From Talpa occidentalis (Eukaryota > Chordata > Mammalia > Eulipotyphla > Talpidae), in assembly GCF_014898055.3 (NCBI RefSeq), contig NW_023604295.1:92705591-92769590 (forward strand): DNA of 64,000 nt, given 5' to 3'. Shown piece after piece: positions 35,488 to 47,119 of this stretch. Every line of letters starts with the position of its first letter. Position 1 is the first letter of the stretch. Made by a program: the position numbers and the translations under genes. The notes under the pieces are model-generated. The model was not told where the DNA came from, made no database searches, and worked only from the letters and a program-made list of their open reading frames with translations.

Positions 35488-36138
35488 AGGAAATTTGTTG
35501 AGTGTTTTCAAGTACTCAAAGAAATATTCAGGACTATACTACCAGTTAATAACATCTTATAATTCCTACCTTTCTTCTTTATTTTTTGGCATTTAATAAA
35601 AGATCTATTTCATAGCTCATATATTCAAATAACAATAACATACTCAAAAAACAATAATATACATTTAAGAACTTTGACCTAACACAATGAGGCATGTTTG
35701 GAAGTTTTGTTTATCTGATATATAATTGTGACTATTGAATAAAAGATAGAGGAACCTGTGAGTTACATTTAAGATCTGTAGTGGAGAGGCAGGGATATGA
35801 ATACTGGTAGAAATAAGGTTATTCTACTTCCATAGCAAGGAAAAGAGGAGAACAGAAAGATGTTGGACTGACGTGCAAGAAGATGGCAGTACTTTGTTCA
35901 TCTGCAATATGGCACATTCAGAAGGTAGAAAGAATATGGGTGAAAAATGAAATCAATTTAATTTTTTGTAATGTTAAGCAAATATTGTGAAAAAATCAGA
36001 TATGTACCAAAATGCGTATATCCATACTAGGTCTAGCTAAGAAAAAACATGTATAATTCATCTGAATACAAGAATATGATATTACAGATCTGAAATTGTA
36101 AATGTTCCTCAGTTCAAGAAATACACATTTAATAAGAT
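35488..36138. other. Unassigned AT-rich stretch
   Basis: No gene or recognisable element. Confidence 0.4.
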
Positions 36139-36149
36139 CTATATCTTTT

Positions 36150-36409
36150 CTTATTTTCTTCTTATTATTATTTATTTTTGTATATAAGAACTGGGGTGTA
36201 GGCCTGAGGTGTGGGGGGTGAGAGGACCCACCAGAGACAGAGGGAGGAAAAAAATAGATGGATCTACTGAAATTTACTGCTGAGGGGATCAGCGGGCAAG
36301 CTAGGAGAGGTTTGCTGTGTCATGTAGGTCAGCTCCTGTGCAGGGAACTGAACTCAGGCCTTAGCAGTGATGGCGCTGAGACTTAGCCACTAGGCCACCA
36401 GGGAGGCCC
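36150..36409 (-). mobile_element. tRNA-derived SINE, older subfamily
   Basis: Antisense copy, head GGGAGGCCCC, tail worn to ATTATTATTTATTTTTG. Imperfect target duplication CTA(T/C)A(T/C)CTTTT at 36139-36149 and 36410-36420. Confidence 0.92.
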
Positions 36410-36420
36410 CTACACCTTTT

Positions 36421-37176
36421 TTTTTAAAGATGGGAGTCTGCTTACATTGTGGTTTTTTTTTTTCTTACCCGATCACACCTCTCTGCTCTCCCCTCACACA
36501 TCACAGTCCAACATTCCTGTATCACATGGAGATGTCTAAATAAGGTGGTTGACTATGTCACTTCCTCAGCTGGGAATGTTCTCCTTTCCTCTCTCACACT
36601 CCTTCTTTAATCTCAAATGGTCTGACTGGGCAAGTTATCATTTTAAAATCAGTCTCCAAGCACCTATTTTAATGTGTCTTTCTTAAGACCATCACTATTT
36701 TGTTCCTTTCACATGGCTTTGCATTGCATGTCATGCATAATCTGTTCTCATTTCATCATATAGAGCTGACTATATATCTACAAGCCAGCTGGGGTACCTT
36801 GAGGTTGAGGTTAGAGACTTTCAGTCTTCATGTCTTCTAGCAAATACACACTCAAAATACATTTGCTAATTAGTGAATGAGGAGTTCTAAGTAATGAAAA
36901 CTTTACTGAATGATACAGCAGAGTGGAGGGGATATGCTTCTTACCAGAAATCCTCACAGAAGTGTTTATTTTAATAAAATTTTAAGACATCAAAGATATT
37001 ATATCAGGTTTCCCCACTAAACATAGATATGCATTCTCAATTCCCTGTTTGGGACTGCTAGAATTTAATGACTAATTATAGTGCTAAAGAAATATTGTAT
37101 TCAATTGTATTACAAAACACAAAATTTAGCCCATAGTCCAAATAATAGATGTTTAGTACAATGTACGTATATGTAT

Positions 37177-37210
<34 letters not shown>

Positions 37211-37766
37211 GAAAGTTACTAGATAAATACACTAAATTAAATATTTTTTGTATATAGATGATTATTAAAATTTTCATTGTTTTCAGGCAGGGAGAAAAAA
37301 AAAAACCTTCTAAATTTTGTCTCAGATTTTCTTTTTCTTCTCAAGGCATTCAGAGCAAAGCAAACCCAAATGAGAAAGCAAATTTGCATGTAAGCAATGG
37401 AAAGGAAAAATTTTTCATTTTGTTCTCTAACCATTCTATCATTTTATAGTAATTACATGTAATCCCGTTACTCAAAGTAACAAGACTGAGGATTAGATGC
37501 TCTTAATGATTAATCTTTATATTAAGTTTCAAAGTAAAGTCTAGTTTATTTTCTGCATACCTGCCTTAAAGAGTAGCTTAGTCATCAAAGTATTTTTGAT
37601 TTCAAAAAAAAAGTATTTTGATTTCCTTTTTGAAATAAAGCCCAAATCACTGGATTAGGAATGATGTATATTAATCATATTTGTCTCCTTCCAAGTGTGT
37701 GTGTGTGTGCGCACATGTAAATATGTCTAAGAAAAAAATACATAAGGTTTTATGTTAAACATATCG
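36421..37766. other. Unassigned AT-rich stretch
   Basis: No gene seen. It includes a compound CA/TA microsatellite at 37176-37210 and a short TG run near 37,697-37,710. Confidence 0.4.
37176..37210 (+). repeat. (CA)n(TA)n microsatellite
   Basis: About ten CA units run directly into about eight TA units. Confidence 0.95.
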
Positions 37767-37783
37767 ATTCATTTAATTTTTTT

Positions 37784-38046
37784 GAAGCTTTATTTATTTA
37801 TGCATACAAGAACCCAGGTGTAGACCAGAGGTGTGGGGGGTGAGAGAACTCACCTGAGATAGTGGGGGGCAGAAAAGGCAGATCTACTGAGGTACATTAC
37901 TGAGGGGAGCAGTAGACCGGATAAGAGAGGTCTGCTGTGCTATATGGATTGCTTCCTGGACACCCAGGATTGAATTCATGATGTAGTGTCTGGGAATAGC
38001 TTGATAGCACTGTGTCTTTAACCTCTGTGCCACCACGGAGGCCCCA
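37784..38046 (-). mobile_element. tRNA-derived SINE, older subfamily
   Basis: Antisense copy, head CACGGAGGCCCC. Target duplication ATTCATTTAATTTTTT at 37767-37782 and about 38047-38062. Confidence 0.93.
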
Positions 38047-38062
38047 ATTCATTTAATTTTTT

Positions 38063-38769
38063 GCCTAGTCCCAGAAATGAGGAGAATTTATCAAGGCAGG
38101 AACTCAGCTCACAGTTTCACCCACCCAGCAGTAGTTAGCAAATTCTAATGGAGGTAGAGAGGAATAGAGTTTATTCCAGCATCCTAAAATTCTTCTTAAT
38201 TTTCAAATCCATTTTCTTTCTTCTAAGGTGAGTGGAGACCCCTGCCATCAGGGGCTCCCAGCAGGACAGTAAACAGCACAGGTAGGAGCACATCACTGAG
38301 CTGTCAAGTCCAGGGCAGCTCCTTCCTTCTTTTCAAGTAGGGATATTGAGTACACTGCAGCTCTTATCAGTTGACACCAGATGTGCTCAGCTGTTTCATT
38401 CTCTGCTTCACTCCAACTAATCAATTAACCTTGTTCAAAATTCATAACAACACTCAGAACATTCAACAAAATACTTGTATATATTTATGTTTAAAACTTC
38501 GGCTATTTTAGTTGAATAGTCACTGAATACTCTGGCAAGTCTTGTTTTATGATATGGGCTCAAAAAGATTTCTTAGCATTTTCTCTAGTATAATCAGGAA
38601 TTCTTGAAGGATCCCTTTAACTTTTTTCTATCTCAGTGTGCATCTATTATAAAATAAAGAGAATATTCAGTCTTTCTGTATCAGATAAAAAAAATGTGTT
38701 TAAAAATCCATTGAAAAACTCAAATTTATTCTATTGGAAACACTGAAAATCATTTCATAAAGAGAACTT
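38063..38769. other. Unassigned stretch
   Basis: No gene or clear repeat. The part at 38,120-38,330 is somewhat richer in G and C. Confidence 0.35.
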
Positions 38770-39650
38770 AAAGAGATTAAGAGAAAAAATTATATACCTT
38801 CAGTTACTGCTTTTGCATTCTTGAGGTAGATTTATAAGAGTGGAAATGTTGGGTCATGTGGTACATTTATTTTTAATATTTTGTAAAACTTCCATACTGT
38901 TTTCCTTAGAGACTGGACCAGTCTACATTCTCACCAAGAGTATATGAAGGATCCTTATTCTCACACCCTCCACAGTCCTTTTTTGAATTTTTATTTTTTA
39001 TTTGGTCCATTCTCATAGAAATGAGGTGGTACTTCACTGTGGTTTTGATCTGCATTTCCCTGATGATAAATGATGTTGAACACTCTTCACATAAATGTTG
39101 GCCATGTGTATGCCTTCTTAGGAAAAGCATCTATTCAGCACTTCTAGAAATATGTCTGCAGAATTGAGGCTTGTAGAGGGAGAGTGCATTTAGTAATTAA
39201 GTGGGGAGGAAGTCCAACAGCCTATATATATATTTTTTTTTTAAGTTTTATTTATTTATTTATACAAGCACTGGTACAGTCAGAAGGGTGGGAGGGTGAG
39301 AGAATTCACCAGAGCCAGAGCAGAGAACAGAACAGGCAGACTGATGAAATACACTGCTGAAGGTAGCAGCGGTTGCGGCAGGAGAGGTCTGTTGCGCCAT
39401 GTGGGACACTCGCTGGCGGCTAGGGATCAAACCGGCTCTGCAGAGGCTTCAGGCAGCTTCCCAGCCCAGCACTCAACTGCTGCGCCACCAGGGGAGGCCC
39501 CCAACAGCCCATATTAAGAACTGTGAGGGCATTGGTGGTAGGTGTGGTGTGGTGGCCATCTGGGGAGATATGAACCTATTCCCCTAAATCATAAACAGTG
39601 TTGGAAAACAGTCTTACCTAATTTTTTTTTTAATAATAAAAAGTAAAAAT
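38770..39650. mobile_element. L1 3' end with inverted 5' half
   Basis: Left part (about 38,790-39,140) is antisense ORF2 C-terminal sequence (GGTTTTGATCTGCATTTCCC). Right part (about 39,160-39,213 and 39,501-39,650) is sense 3' UTR (AGAACTGTGAGGGCATTGG, then ACAGTGTTGGAAAACAGTC) ending in an A-rich tail. The order fits an L1 5'-inversion made by twin priming. A SINE (39228-39500) landed in the sense half. Confidence 0.65.
39228..39500 (-). mobile_element. tRNA-derived SINE
   Basis: Antisense copy, head GGGGAGGCCC. 14-bp target duplication CCAACAGCC(T/C)ATAT at 39214-39227 and 39501-39514. Confidence 0.95.
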
Positions 39651-42139
39651 AAGGAAAAGTCATTTTGAAGAAAGAGAAAGGTGATTAATTACACATGTAC
39701 TTTTTTGGCAATGCTATCGATAAATGTCAAACCAAAATAATCTAAGAAATATGAATAATATGCCATCTCTATTAGGGTTTATCTGTAAAGAAACTAACAG
39801 ATAAAGCAGTTTGCATTAGAAAGAACTCACAGCATCAATGTCTTGGTGGTGATGAACTTTAGAATTTTTGGTGGGATTAAGAGCTTTTAAAGAAAATCTT
39901 TCAAAAATAAGTCACACTCAATCATGAAATAGAGAAATCAGTCAAATTCAGTTTGTTACAATTGGCATTTTTAATACCTGCTACTGTTAAAAATGGAAAA
40001 GAGATATGGATGCAGGGAGGGAGCACCAGTTAAAAAAGATCACTACACTGGTGGCAGATTTATAATTTCTCCTTTTAATTCTGATTTAGTACTAGAAGGA
40101 ATGGAAGAAACAACTGCTATAAGTGTTATGTCTGTAAAACGCATGCATAATTCTGTAGGAGAAATTCCACTGTACTTATTCTATTTTACTTTTTAGAAAA
40201 GTAAATTAATCAGATAGTAGAAAAGCACTTCAAAATAATGTCGCTGTGGAGATGTGTTGTTTATAATAATAGGTCTTACTGTACAAGTAAATTATATCCC
40301 TCTTATATTAAACTGATCTAATTTGAGAAACAGAGGCAACAGACATGTATAGATCAACAAATCTGCATTATTACTAATAAAGCCTAGATTATAGGGTTGG
40401 CTAAGATATGTGGCAAATGATCTCCTAAATGCTCTGAGCACCCCCCTCATTCAATCTCACCAAGTCTGGACATGGGACAATTGATCTGAGTACACCCCCA
40501 GTTCTTAAACATATTAGTAGAAAGTGGAATTGCTCCCTTCAATCAATATTTGGAGATCACTAGCTTCTCATAAGGTGGTGTAGGGAGGAGTGAAACAAAA
40601 GACCAGGGGTGTTACTTGGGTGGCAGATCATCTGCATGTACATATTAGGATTGGGAAGAAGTAATACATGCAATAGACATAAACGTGTAACTAGACAGAT
40701 AAAGACACATTTTTCATAGAAAATAGACTGTGCTGAGAACTATTGACCCTAGTGATTTTACAATGTCTATGTAAAAGGAGCCAGAGAAGAATAGTCAGGG
40801 TAAGTCTTGTATTGATGTAGAATTGTAGGATTGACAAAACTCTGTGAGGATTGTGAAATGAAAGATGCATGCCCCACCCTTTGACAGCTATGCCATATTT
40901 CACTTGCAAACAGAACTTTGAGAGGAGCAGAACATGAAACATGTAGAATAGCATTTCAGAGGTATAGAAAATAGTATTTACTAATTACAAGTAAGACCTG
41001 CACTGCATTTGCATTACTTATATTTTTGTCACATTAGTACCATCTCTAAGTTTTTGATATCTATTTCAAAGAGTATGTCTCTCACAAGTTTTCTTAAAGA
41101 TTTATTTATATATTTTAAAATATTTTTGTGCAAATCCACTTCCAAATAAAATAAACAGAATTAAAAATATAGTTTCATGCTCTAAGAGTAAAGTTTGTAC
41201 ACAACACACATTTGAAAATGTGAGGGCAGCTCAATTCCAATTGTGAACATTGTTTGGCTCATCAACTCCTTCAGGGGCTAAAGAACATCTTTATAAGATA
41301 TTGTTTTCAAAATGAATGGTGCAAATATGCCATTTTCATTTAGTTTCTTAACTTATTATAAAATGACTACAGAGTTTTGTTGCTCATAGGCATGTCAGCA
41401 TTCAAGACTGATTTTCTATTTTTAGCTTATTATATGTGCTTAAGTTTAGCAAAGTTTACAAAACTAATTCACACTTGAGAAATCTGGTAGATAAAGCATA
41501 TTTTAAAGGCAAGATATATCCTTTCTAGAGTGAATTGCTGCAAGCATTATAGCTTAAAAACTTTAGTTTGTATGGTCTGTTTTCTGGATTTGGAAAACTT
41601 CAAAATTTATTAGAAGGTTTAGTTGTCTTGGATTATAGCATAACAAGATATAGTAGCCACTCCTATGTAATAAATTTGAATGTTCAGGATAGTTTTGTAC
41701 TAGCCAAAGTATAATGGATCGTTACCCCAAGTCTCTACTTTCTCAAATTTATGTACAATCTTGTCAATGAATCAAGTTGATGAAATGCCTGTTTTCTCAG
41801 AACATAATAAGCAACACAAACTTTTCTATGGTTGCAAATATAAACATATGAAACATATATATTATCTGACTCATTGTTTGGTCAAGATTAATGCTAATTT
41901 AAGCATGCTGTATAGAAATACTTAAAGACTTTTTTTTTTCTTTCTGTCACTCACTGTTAAATAAGTTGCCTCATTAGTGAAGTCTAATTATTTCTTAGCA
42001 ATTTAAGGCTATAAAAAAGTCTAAATAGTAATGACTCTGTGGGATAAGACATGTGGTGGAAGAGTAAGGCCTTCAACTCCACCATACTTATAATCCACCA
42101 GGATGTGATCTTATGATCTCAAGAGATCAACTAATGAAT
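39651..42139. other. Unassigned AT-rich stretch
   Basis: About 2.5 kb, free of SINEs and of L1 that I can recognise, and without a gene-like frame. A comparison across mammals would show whether any of it is conserved. Confidence 0.45.
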
Positions 42140-42328
42140 TGAAATTGAGTTAAGATTTTATTTATTTAATTTTGCCAAAAAGAACTGGGGTGTAGGGCAC
42201 AGGTGGGGAGGTAGTGAGAGAATTCACATGAGACAGAGTGGGGAGTAGAACAGCCAGATCTACTGAAATACACTGCTTAGGGGAGCAACGGGCAAGACAG
42301 CAGAGTTCTGCTGTACCATGTGGGTTAG

Positions 42329-42543
42329 TGCTGCACCTCCCCCTGCAGTGACCCTTAGGGCTAATGGCTTGCGCCACGGTCCCTAGGTCCGGCTGGGCAA
42401 CCAGCGCGCAGGCGGAGAACAGCAAAACCCCCTGAAGATATACTTGCTGCACCTCCTCCTGCAGTGACCTCTAGGAATCCCTAGGTCCCGCTGGGCAACC
42501 AGCGCGCAGGAGGAGAACAGCAAAAAACCGCCTGAAGACATAG
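42329..42543 (+). repeat. Tandem duplication at the LTR 5' end
   Basis: Units 42329-42444 and 42445-42543 both start TGCTGCACCTCC and share CCGCTGGGCAACCAGCGCGC-type sequence and GGAGAACAGCAAAA. The first unit has about 17 extra bases. Each unit contains the palindromic block GCTGGGCAACCAGCGC, so the LTR carries two copies of a likely hairpin or binding site. Confidence 0.9.
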
Positions 42544-43233
42544 ATAAGACGGAAGCCTGTTGAAAGATAACGACCACCAGAAGCCACTACAGGAATGCTG
42601 TCCGCTCGGAAACTTATCTCACCTTCTCTAGACCCACAAACTTTATTCTAATACAACTGTCTCTCTAAAATCTTTTCTCTTTCTCTGTTTAAAAGGTCAT
42701 TGGTTTGCCGATTAAAAAAGAACATACAAAATCTAATAACTAGGCTGATTCAAATGAAACGTTACTAAACTCTGTGTATTAATAGAACTGCTAGCTTAAT
42801 AATTTCTCTGTTGTATACTTAGCCTTGTTAGTATTAATCTAAATGATAAAAATATTACATTGTGAAAAGTAAAATTCACCTGTGTTAATTAATAGTAATA
42901 GTGAGTAGTTAAAACAAAAAGTAATCATATAAAACAAAAAGAAAAATTAATAGCCTAACTACTTAGGAATGCGCCTGGGTCCAGATGTAAATCACTGCCC
43001 TGTCAATGATAAGCTAAACCTATAAGCAAGCTGATTTCTTCACTGATGTTCGCCATTCCTATGCTTTTAGAAAACATATATATACTGGTCACCAACTCAA
43101 ATAAAATTACACTCAGATTTTCACTCTTGAAGTGTGTCTGTTTGTCATTTCTTTAACCGAATCCCTGACCACCCTGCGCAGTCTCTCAACCCTGAGACGG
43201 CCTCATCGTCTACTGCTGTGCTGGTCCGCGGCA
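42329..43233 (+). mobile_element. Solo LTR, class II (ERVK/betaretrovirus-like)
   Basis: 905 bp, begins TG and ends CA, and is flanked by a perfect 6-bp target duplication GGTTAG (42323-42328 and 43234-43239). Six bases is the usual size for class II endogenous retroviruses. A TATA-like TATATATA (43076-43084) and AATAAA (43100-43105) lie close together about 130 bp before the end, which suggests a very short R region as in betaretroviruses. No gag, pol or env is present, so two LTRs probably recombined and left one. The first 215 bp are a tandem duplication (see separate entry). Class II assignment is inference from target-site length and layout; orientation follows AATAAA. Confidence 0.85.
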
Positions 43234-43323
43234 GGTTAGCTCCTTGGTCAAGCAAACTCAGGCCACTGCAGTAGTAGAGCTGAGACTAAACCCCCAGGCC
43301 AAAAGGAAGGTCCCCTGAAATTG

Positions 43324-44785
43324 TTTTTAGGAATTGTGTGTACTTCTTTCTACTATTATTCAGGAACCATTCAATATTCTGGAGCAATAATTAATATGCT
43401 TTTATAAACTTCAAAATTTAGACAACATGTAAATCAATCAATTGGTTGTTCTGCTAAGAAACATCAGCTTTGTAATATTGTCTCTTGTCTTCCTCCAATA
43501 AACATTTGTACTGTTTAATGCTGGGGATATTCAACTAGATGCCAACATTTTGACTAAGAGTTAATTACTATAAATTTAAGACACTTGAATAAATCTTTTC
43601 CTTAGAGCACTCTATCCTCATTGTTTTCTAGCAGACTTGGTTTGGTGTTATCATAGATACTTATATGGTAAGGATGAAAGTGTTTCTAGTATTATCATAC
43701 GTTTATTTTTCCAAGAGGTAAACATTTTGTTACCCCTATATGCCCATTTCTTGGAAAGATCAGCATTCTCATTCCAGTGGTTCCAAGGATAACATGTACA
43801 GGATTCCATAATTTCCATTCTGGCTTCTGTTTGATGATAGTATTCAACTGGGAAAATGGATGATGGAACTCAACTGTGAAAAATCAATTGGAGACATTAT
43901 TTTAAGTATGCATAAAATTATATTGCTTAATTACTATCAAGTTTAAGATCTATCAATCATCTAACAGCAATAGATCTGCTTTAGCTCACAAGTTTATATA
44001 AACATTCAACAGCCCCAGATATATCCAACTTCAAAATTTTTACTTTTCCTTGACTCATTTGCTCACACATTACTGTGATATCAGTTCTACCTTGTGTTTT
44101 GTTTGATAGACCCTCAAGGTCTCTTTCAAAACTACTTTGTCATCTTGCTAAATACCCACAGCAACATTAATTCATTTTGCCTTGTTCAAACAAATCTCTT
44201 TTCACAATCTCTGTGCACATACACATACACTGATTGCAGTCATTTTAATAAAACAGACATGGCCATCGTCTGCAACTTAAAAACCCTCAGAAATCCCTAA
44301 TGCTCAACAAGTTAAAATTCAAACACTTGAACACCTTCAAACTTCATTCCAACAAACTTCTCTAGATATGTCTGTGGTTGTTCTTTAGCCCCTCTAAACT
44401 TTTAACTTTTAATACACACATGTTGTCATTCTTCTTTATGTACATTTTACATCACAAAAACAGGTGTATGTGTGTGTGTCTGTATACACATATATATTAT
44501 CTAATGTTTTTCTATCTGATGGACATGACCCATGTTTTAAATCTTTCCCTGGGGGAAAAAAAAAAGAAAAATCTTCCTTCAGGGCAATATAAAGGGTTTT
44601 CTATGTTTTCCCACAAATAATTTATGGATTATTTGTTCAGTCAATCCATCAATTATGTATTCACTAGTTATTTATTATGTGCTTCTGTGTCAGACACGTT
44701 ACTGAACTCAAGCAAAACTACATTATCAAGCAAAAGACATGGCACATCTGCTTTCTTTGAACATAGAATACAGTAGAGAAAAAGG
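43324..44785. other. Unassigned AT-rich stretch
   Basis: No gene or clear repeat. Open frames at 44,094-44,620 are short and include a TG run near 44,467-44,480. Confidence 0.4.
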
Positions 44786-44798
44786 CTATAAGCAATTT

Positions 44799-45057
44799 TT
44801 TTAAAGATTTATTTATACAAGAACCAGGGTACAGGCCAGATGTGTGGGAGGGTGAGAGGAATCACCAGAAACAGAGCAGAGAACAGAACAGGCAGACTGA
44901 CGAAATACACTGTTGAGGGGAGCAGCGGGAGAGGCAGGAGAGGTCTGCCTGCCGTGTGGGATTATCACCAGCCGGCCAGGATAGAACCTGCGCTGCAGAA
45001 GCCTCGGATAGCTTCAGAATGTGGCACTCAACCGCCTGAGCCACGAGGGAGGACCAG
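44799..45057 (-). mobile_element. tRNA-derived SINE (inverted pair, left)
   Basis: Antisense copy of the AAGAACC(A/G)GGGTACAGGCC subfamily. 13-bp target duplication CTATAAGCAATTT at 44786-44798 and 45059-45071. Tail is short (AAAGATTTATTTATACAAG). Confidence 0.94.
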
Positions 45058-45094
45058 TCTATAAGCAATTTATTAAATAAAAAATAAATCATGT

Positions 45095-45368
45095 GGGCCT
45101 CCCCTGGTGGCACAGGTGATTGAGCGCAGCACTCTGAAGCTGTCTGCAGCCTCTAAAGTGTCAGTTCGATCCCTGTCTGCCAGTGAGGGTCCCGCATGGC
45201 GTGGCAGACCTCTCCTGTCTCACCTGCTGCTCCCCTCAGCAGTGTATTTTGTCAGTCTGCCTGTTCTGTTCCCTGCTCTGTCTCTGGTGAGTCCACTTAC
45301 CCTCCCGCGCATCTGGCTTGTACCCCAGTTCTTGTATAAATAAATAAATAAATCTTAAAAAAATAAAT
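45095..45368 (+). mobile_element. tRNA-derived SINE (inverted pair, right)
   Basis: Sense copy of the same subfamily as its left neighbour, 37 bp away. 15-bp target duplication AAAAATAAAT(C/A)ATGT at 45080-45094 and 45369-45383. Tail reads AATAAATCTTAAAAAAA, with one T fewer than TCTTT. Confidence 0.94.
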
Positions 45369-45383
45369 AAAAATAAATAATGT

Positions 45384-46000
45384 AAAACAGTAATACGTAC
45401 AATTAGGAAATTACAGGATAAAAGAGTTTTAAAAAGGCAAAGGAAAACCTGCTTTACATTGTGAATGCTAGGTTATTCTGTGTTCATGCTTCAAGAGACA
45501 GGGATTATCAAATGAGAATAGCCACTTAGCTGCAGGAAAATATTAAAAGTAAAGATATCTGAGATAAAGATAGAGAAGATGCAAAACCTGGGCAGTTTAC
45601 TTCTGACACACGACTCTCTGTCTCACTGATGAGCTTTCAAATGTCCCCTTCCTTAGCTGAATGAATTTTACAAATAACAATGGCTGATATTTTAATTTTT
45701 ATCATCTACATTTTGCTCAGTGAATCCAACCATTCACATGATGTAATAAAAAGACAAACAGAATCCTAATTTAATGTGTTAAATAATATTGTTTCTTATT
45801 TTTTATAGTATACTTAAGAAACTATACTAATTTAAATATATTTTGTAGTAATTGTATATTTGCTTAGAAAACATGACTTCAATCACAAGTTTAAACTCTT
45901 CTCAAAACAGCTCTATAAATTTTAGTTACTAAAAAGATTTATATATTTACCCAAATAGCAGGGGCAACATTATTTAAAAACTAGGATATTATGAAGTATT
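45384..46000. other. Unassigned AT-rich stretch
   Basis: No gene or recognisable element. Confidence 0.4.
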
Positions 46001-46015
46001 AAGACAATAGCTCCA

Positions 46016-46329
46016 GGGCCTCCCTGGTGGCACAAAGGATTAAGACACAACCTAAGAAGCTAGCCACAGCCACTCCAGCACAAATTTGATCCCCGGCCAG
46101 CCAGGGAGCTACCCACATGGTGCAGCAGATCTCTCCTGACTTGCCCGCTGCTCCCCTCAGCAGTGTATTTCAGTCAATCTGCCTGTTCTGTTCCCTACCC
46201 TGTCTCTGGTGTATCCTCTCACCCCCCACAACTCTGGCTTATACCCCAATTCTTGTATGTATAAATACATAAATCCTTAAAAATAAAAATAAAAAGTTTC
46301 AGTCTTCACCTTTATTTAAAAAAAAAAAA
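46016..46329 (+). mobile_element. SINE with 3' transduced sequence
   Basis: Sense SINE of the older subfamily whose tail has TCCTT in place of TCTTT. After an A-rich tract come 22 unrelated bases (46296-46317) and then a second poly(A). The perfect 15-bp target duplication AAGACAATAGCTCCA (46001-46015 and 46330-46344) lies outside the whole, so the extra piece moved with the SINE. Confidence 0.92.
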
Positions 46330-46344
46330 AAGACAATAGCTCCA

Positions 46345-47119
46345 AATACCCTGTGTAACTGTTAACAAAGGCTGAGAAACTCACCCTTTGATCAATAAAG
46401 CTTCCAGTAGCAGGACTGACTTACAGACAAGCTAATGAAATTTAGGATAATTTACCCAGAGAGAAATACCTCAAGGAAGTATATTACTGGAACTGGTATA
46501 GCCTGGAACTGGTTTGCTTATTCCAGACCAGAACTGGAATTAAGCATTTGAAAGGTATCAATAATTGCAATAATACGACTTTTCCCTTAGAAGCACCTTT
46601 GTTGTTCAAACCCAAAGCAGGCCAAAATATTCTGAAAACAGCCATGGTATTAAGATGCAAGTTGTGTATTGTTTGAGGATAAATGCAAAGAGGGTGAATG
46701 CTTTCCTTAGATGGTGCATGTAGCAATACTTTAGCATTACTGATAAAACTGCCAGCAATAAAAGCCAAGTCCTGAGTAACGAAGCGTTCCCTGTTCTGTA
46801 AGCGGTGCAATCTCACCCATGGCTTTTTTTTTTTCCCTCTTCAAATTATTTAGGAAATCTCCTTTTAATAAATTAAAATGTTTATGTGTATGTGTTTTGT
46901 ATATGTGTGTATATATTTTCCTTCTTGCCTGCAAGTAGACTGAACAGAATTTGACATATTTCCGACAACAGACTTGTAGCACTTCTGCATGTTACCTGTC
47001 TGACCCAGATAATGTTCCTTGAAATAAAATAATCTAATAACAATTTAAAAATCAATTGTTCTGATTAAGTATGCACAATAGCTTACATTTGACATGAAAA
47101 ATAAGAAAAATTCAATACG
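46345..47119. other. Unassigned stretch
   Basis: No gene recognised. The 110-codon minus frame at 46484-46816 has no feature of a known family, and the surrounding sequence shows no splice or promoter evidence I could defend. Confidence 0.35.

Larger units (their letters stand above)
42148..43315 (-). mobile_element. SINE split by a solo LTR
   Basis: The antisense SINE is 42148-42328 plus 43240-43315. Removing the LTR and one copy of GGTTAG restores a continuous SINE. Its own short target duplication TGAAATTG lies at 42140-42147 and 43316-43323. It is of the older subfamily, so the LTR is the later arrival. Confidence 0.93.

Noticed and set aside
42329..43233. Complete provirus
   Set aside because: Target duplications directly flank one LTR, and no gag, pol or env sequence is present.
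46484..46816. 110-codon minus frame as a possible exon
   Set aside because: No family features, no convincing splice sites or neighbouring exons; length is within chance for this much sequence.
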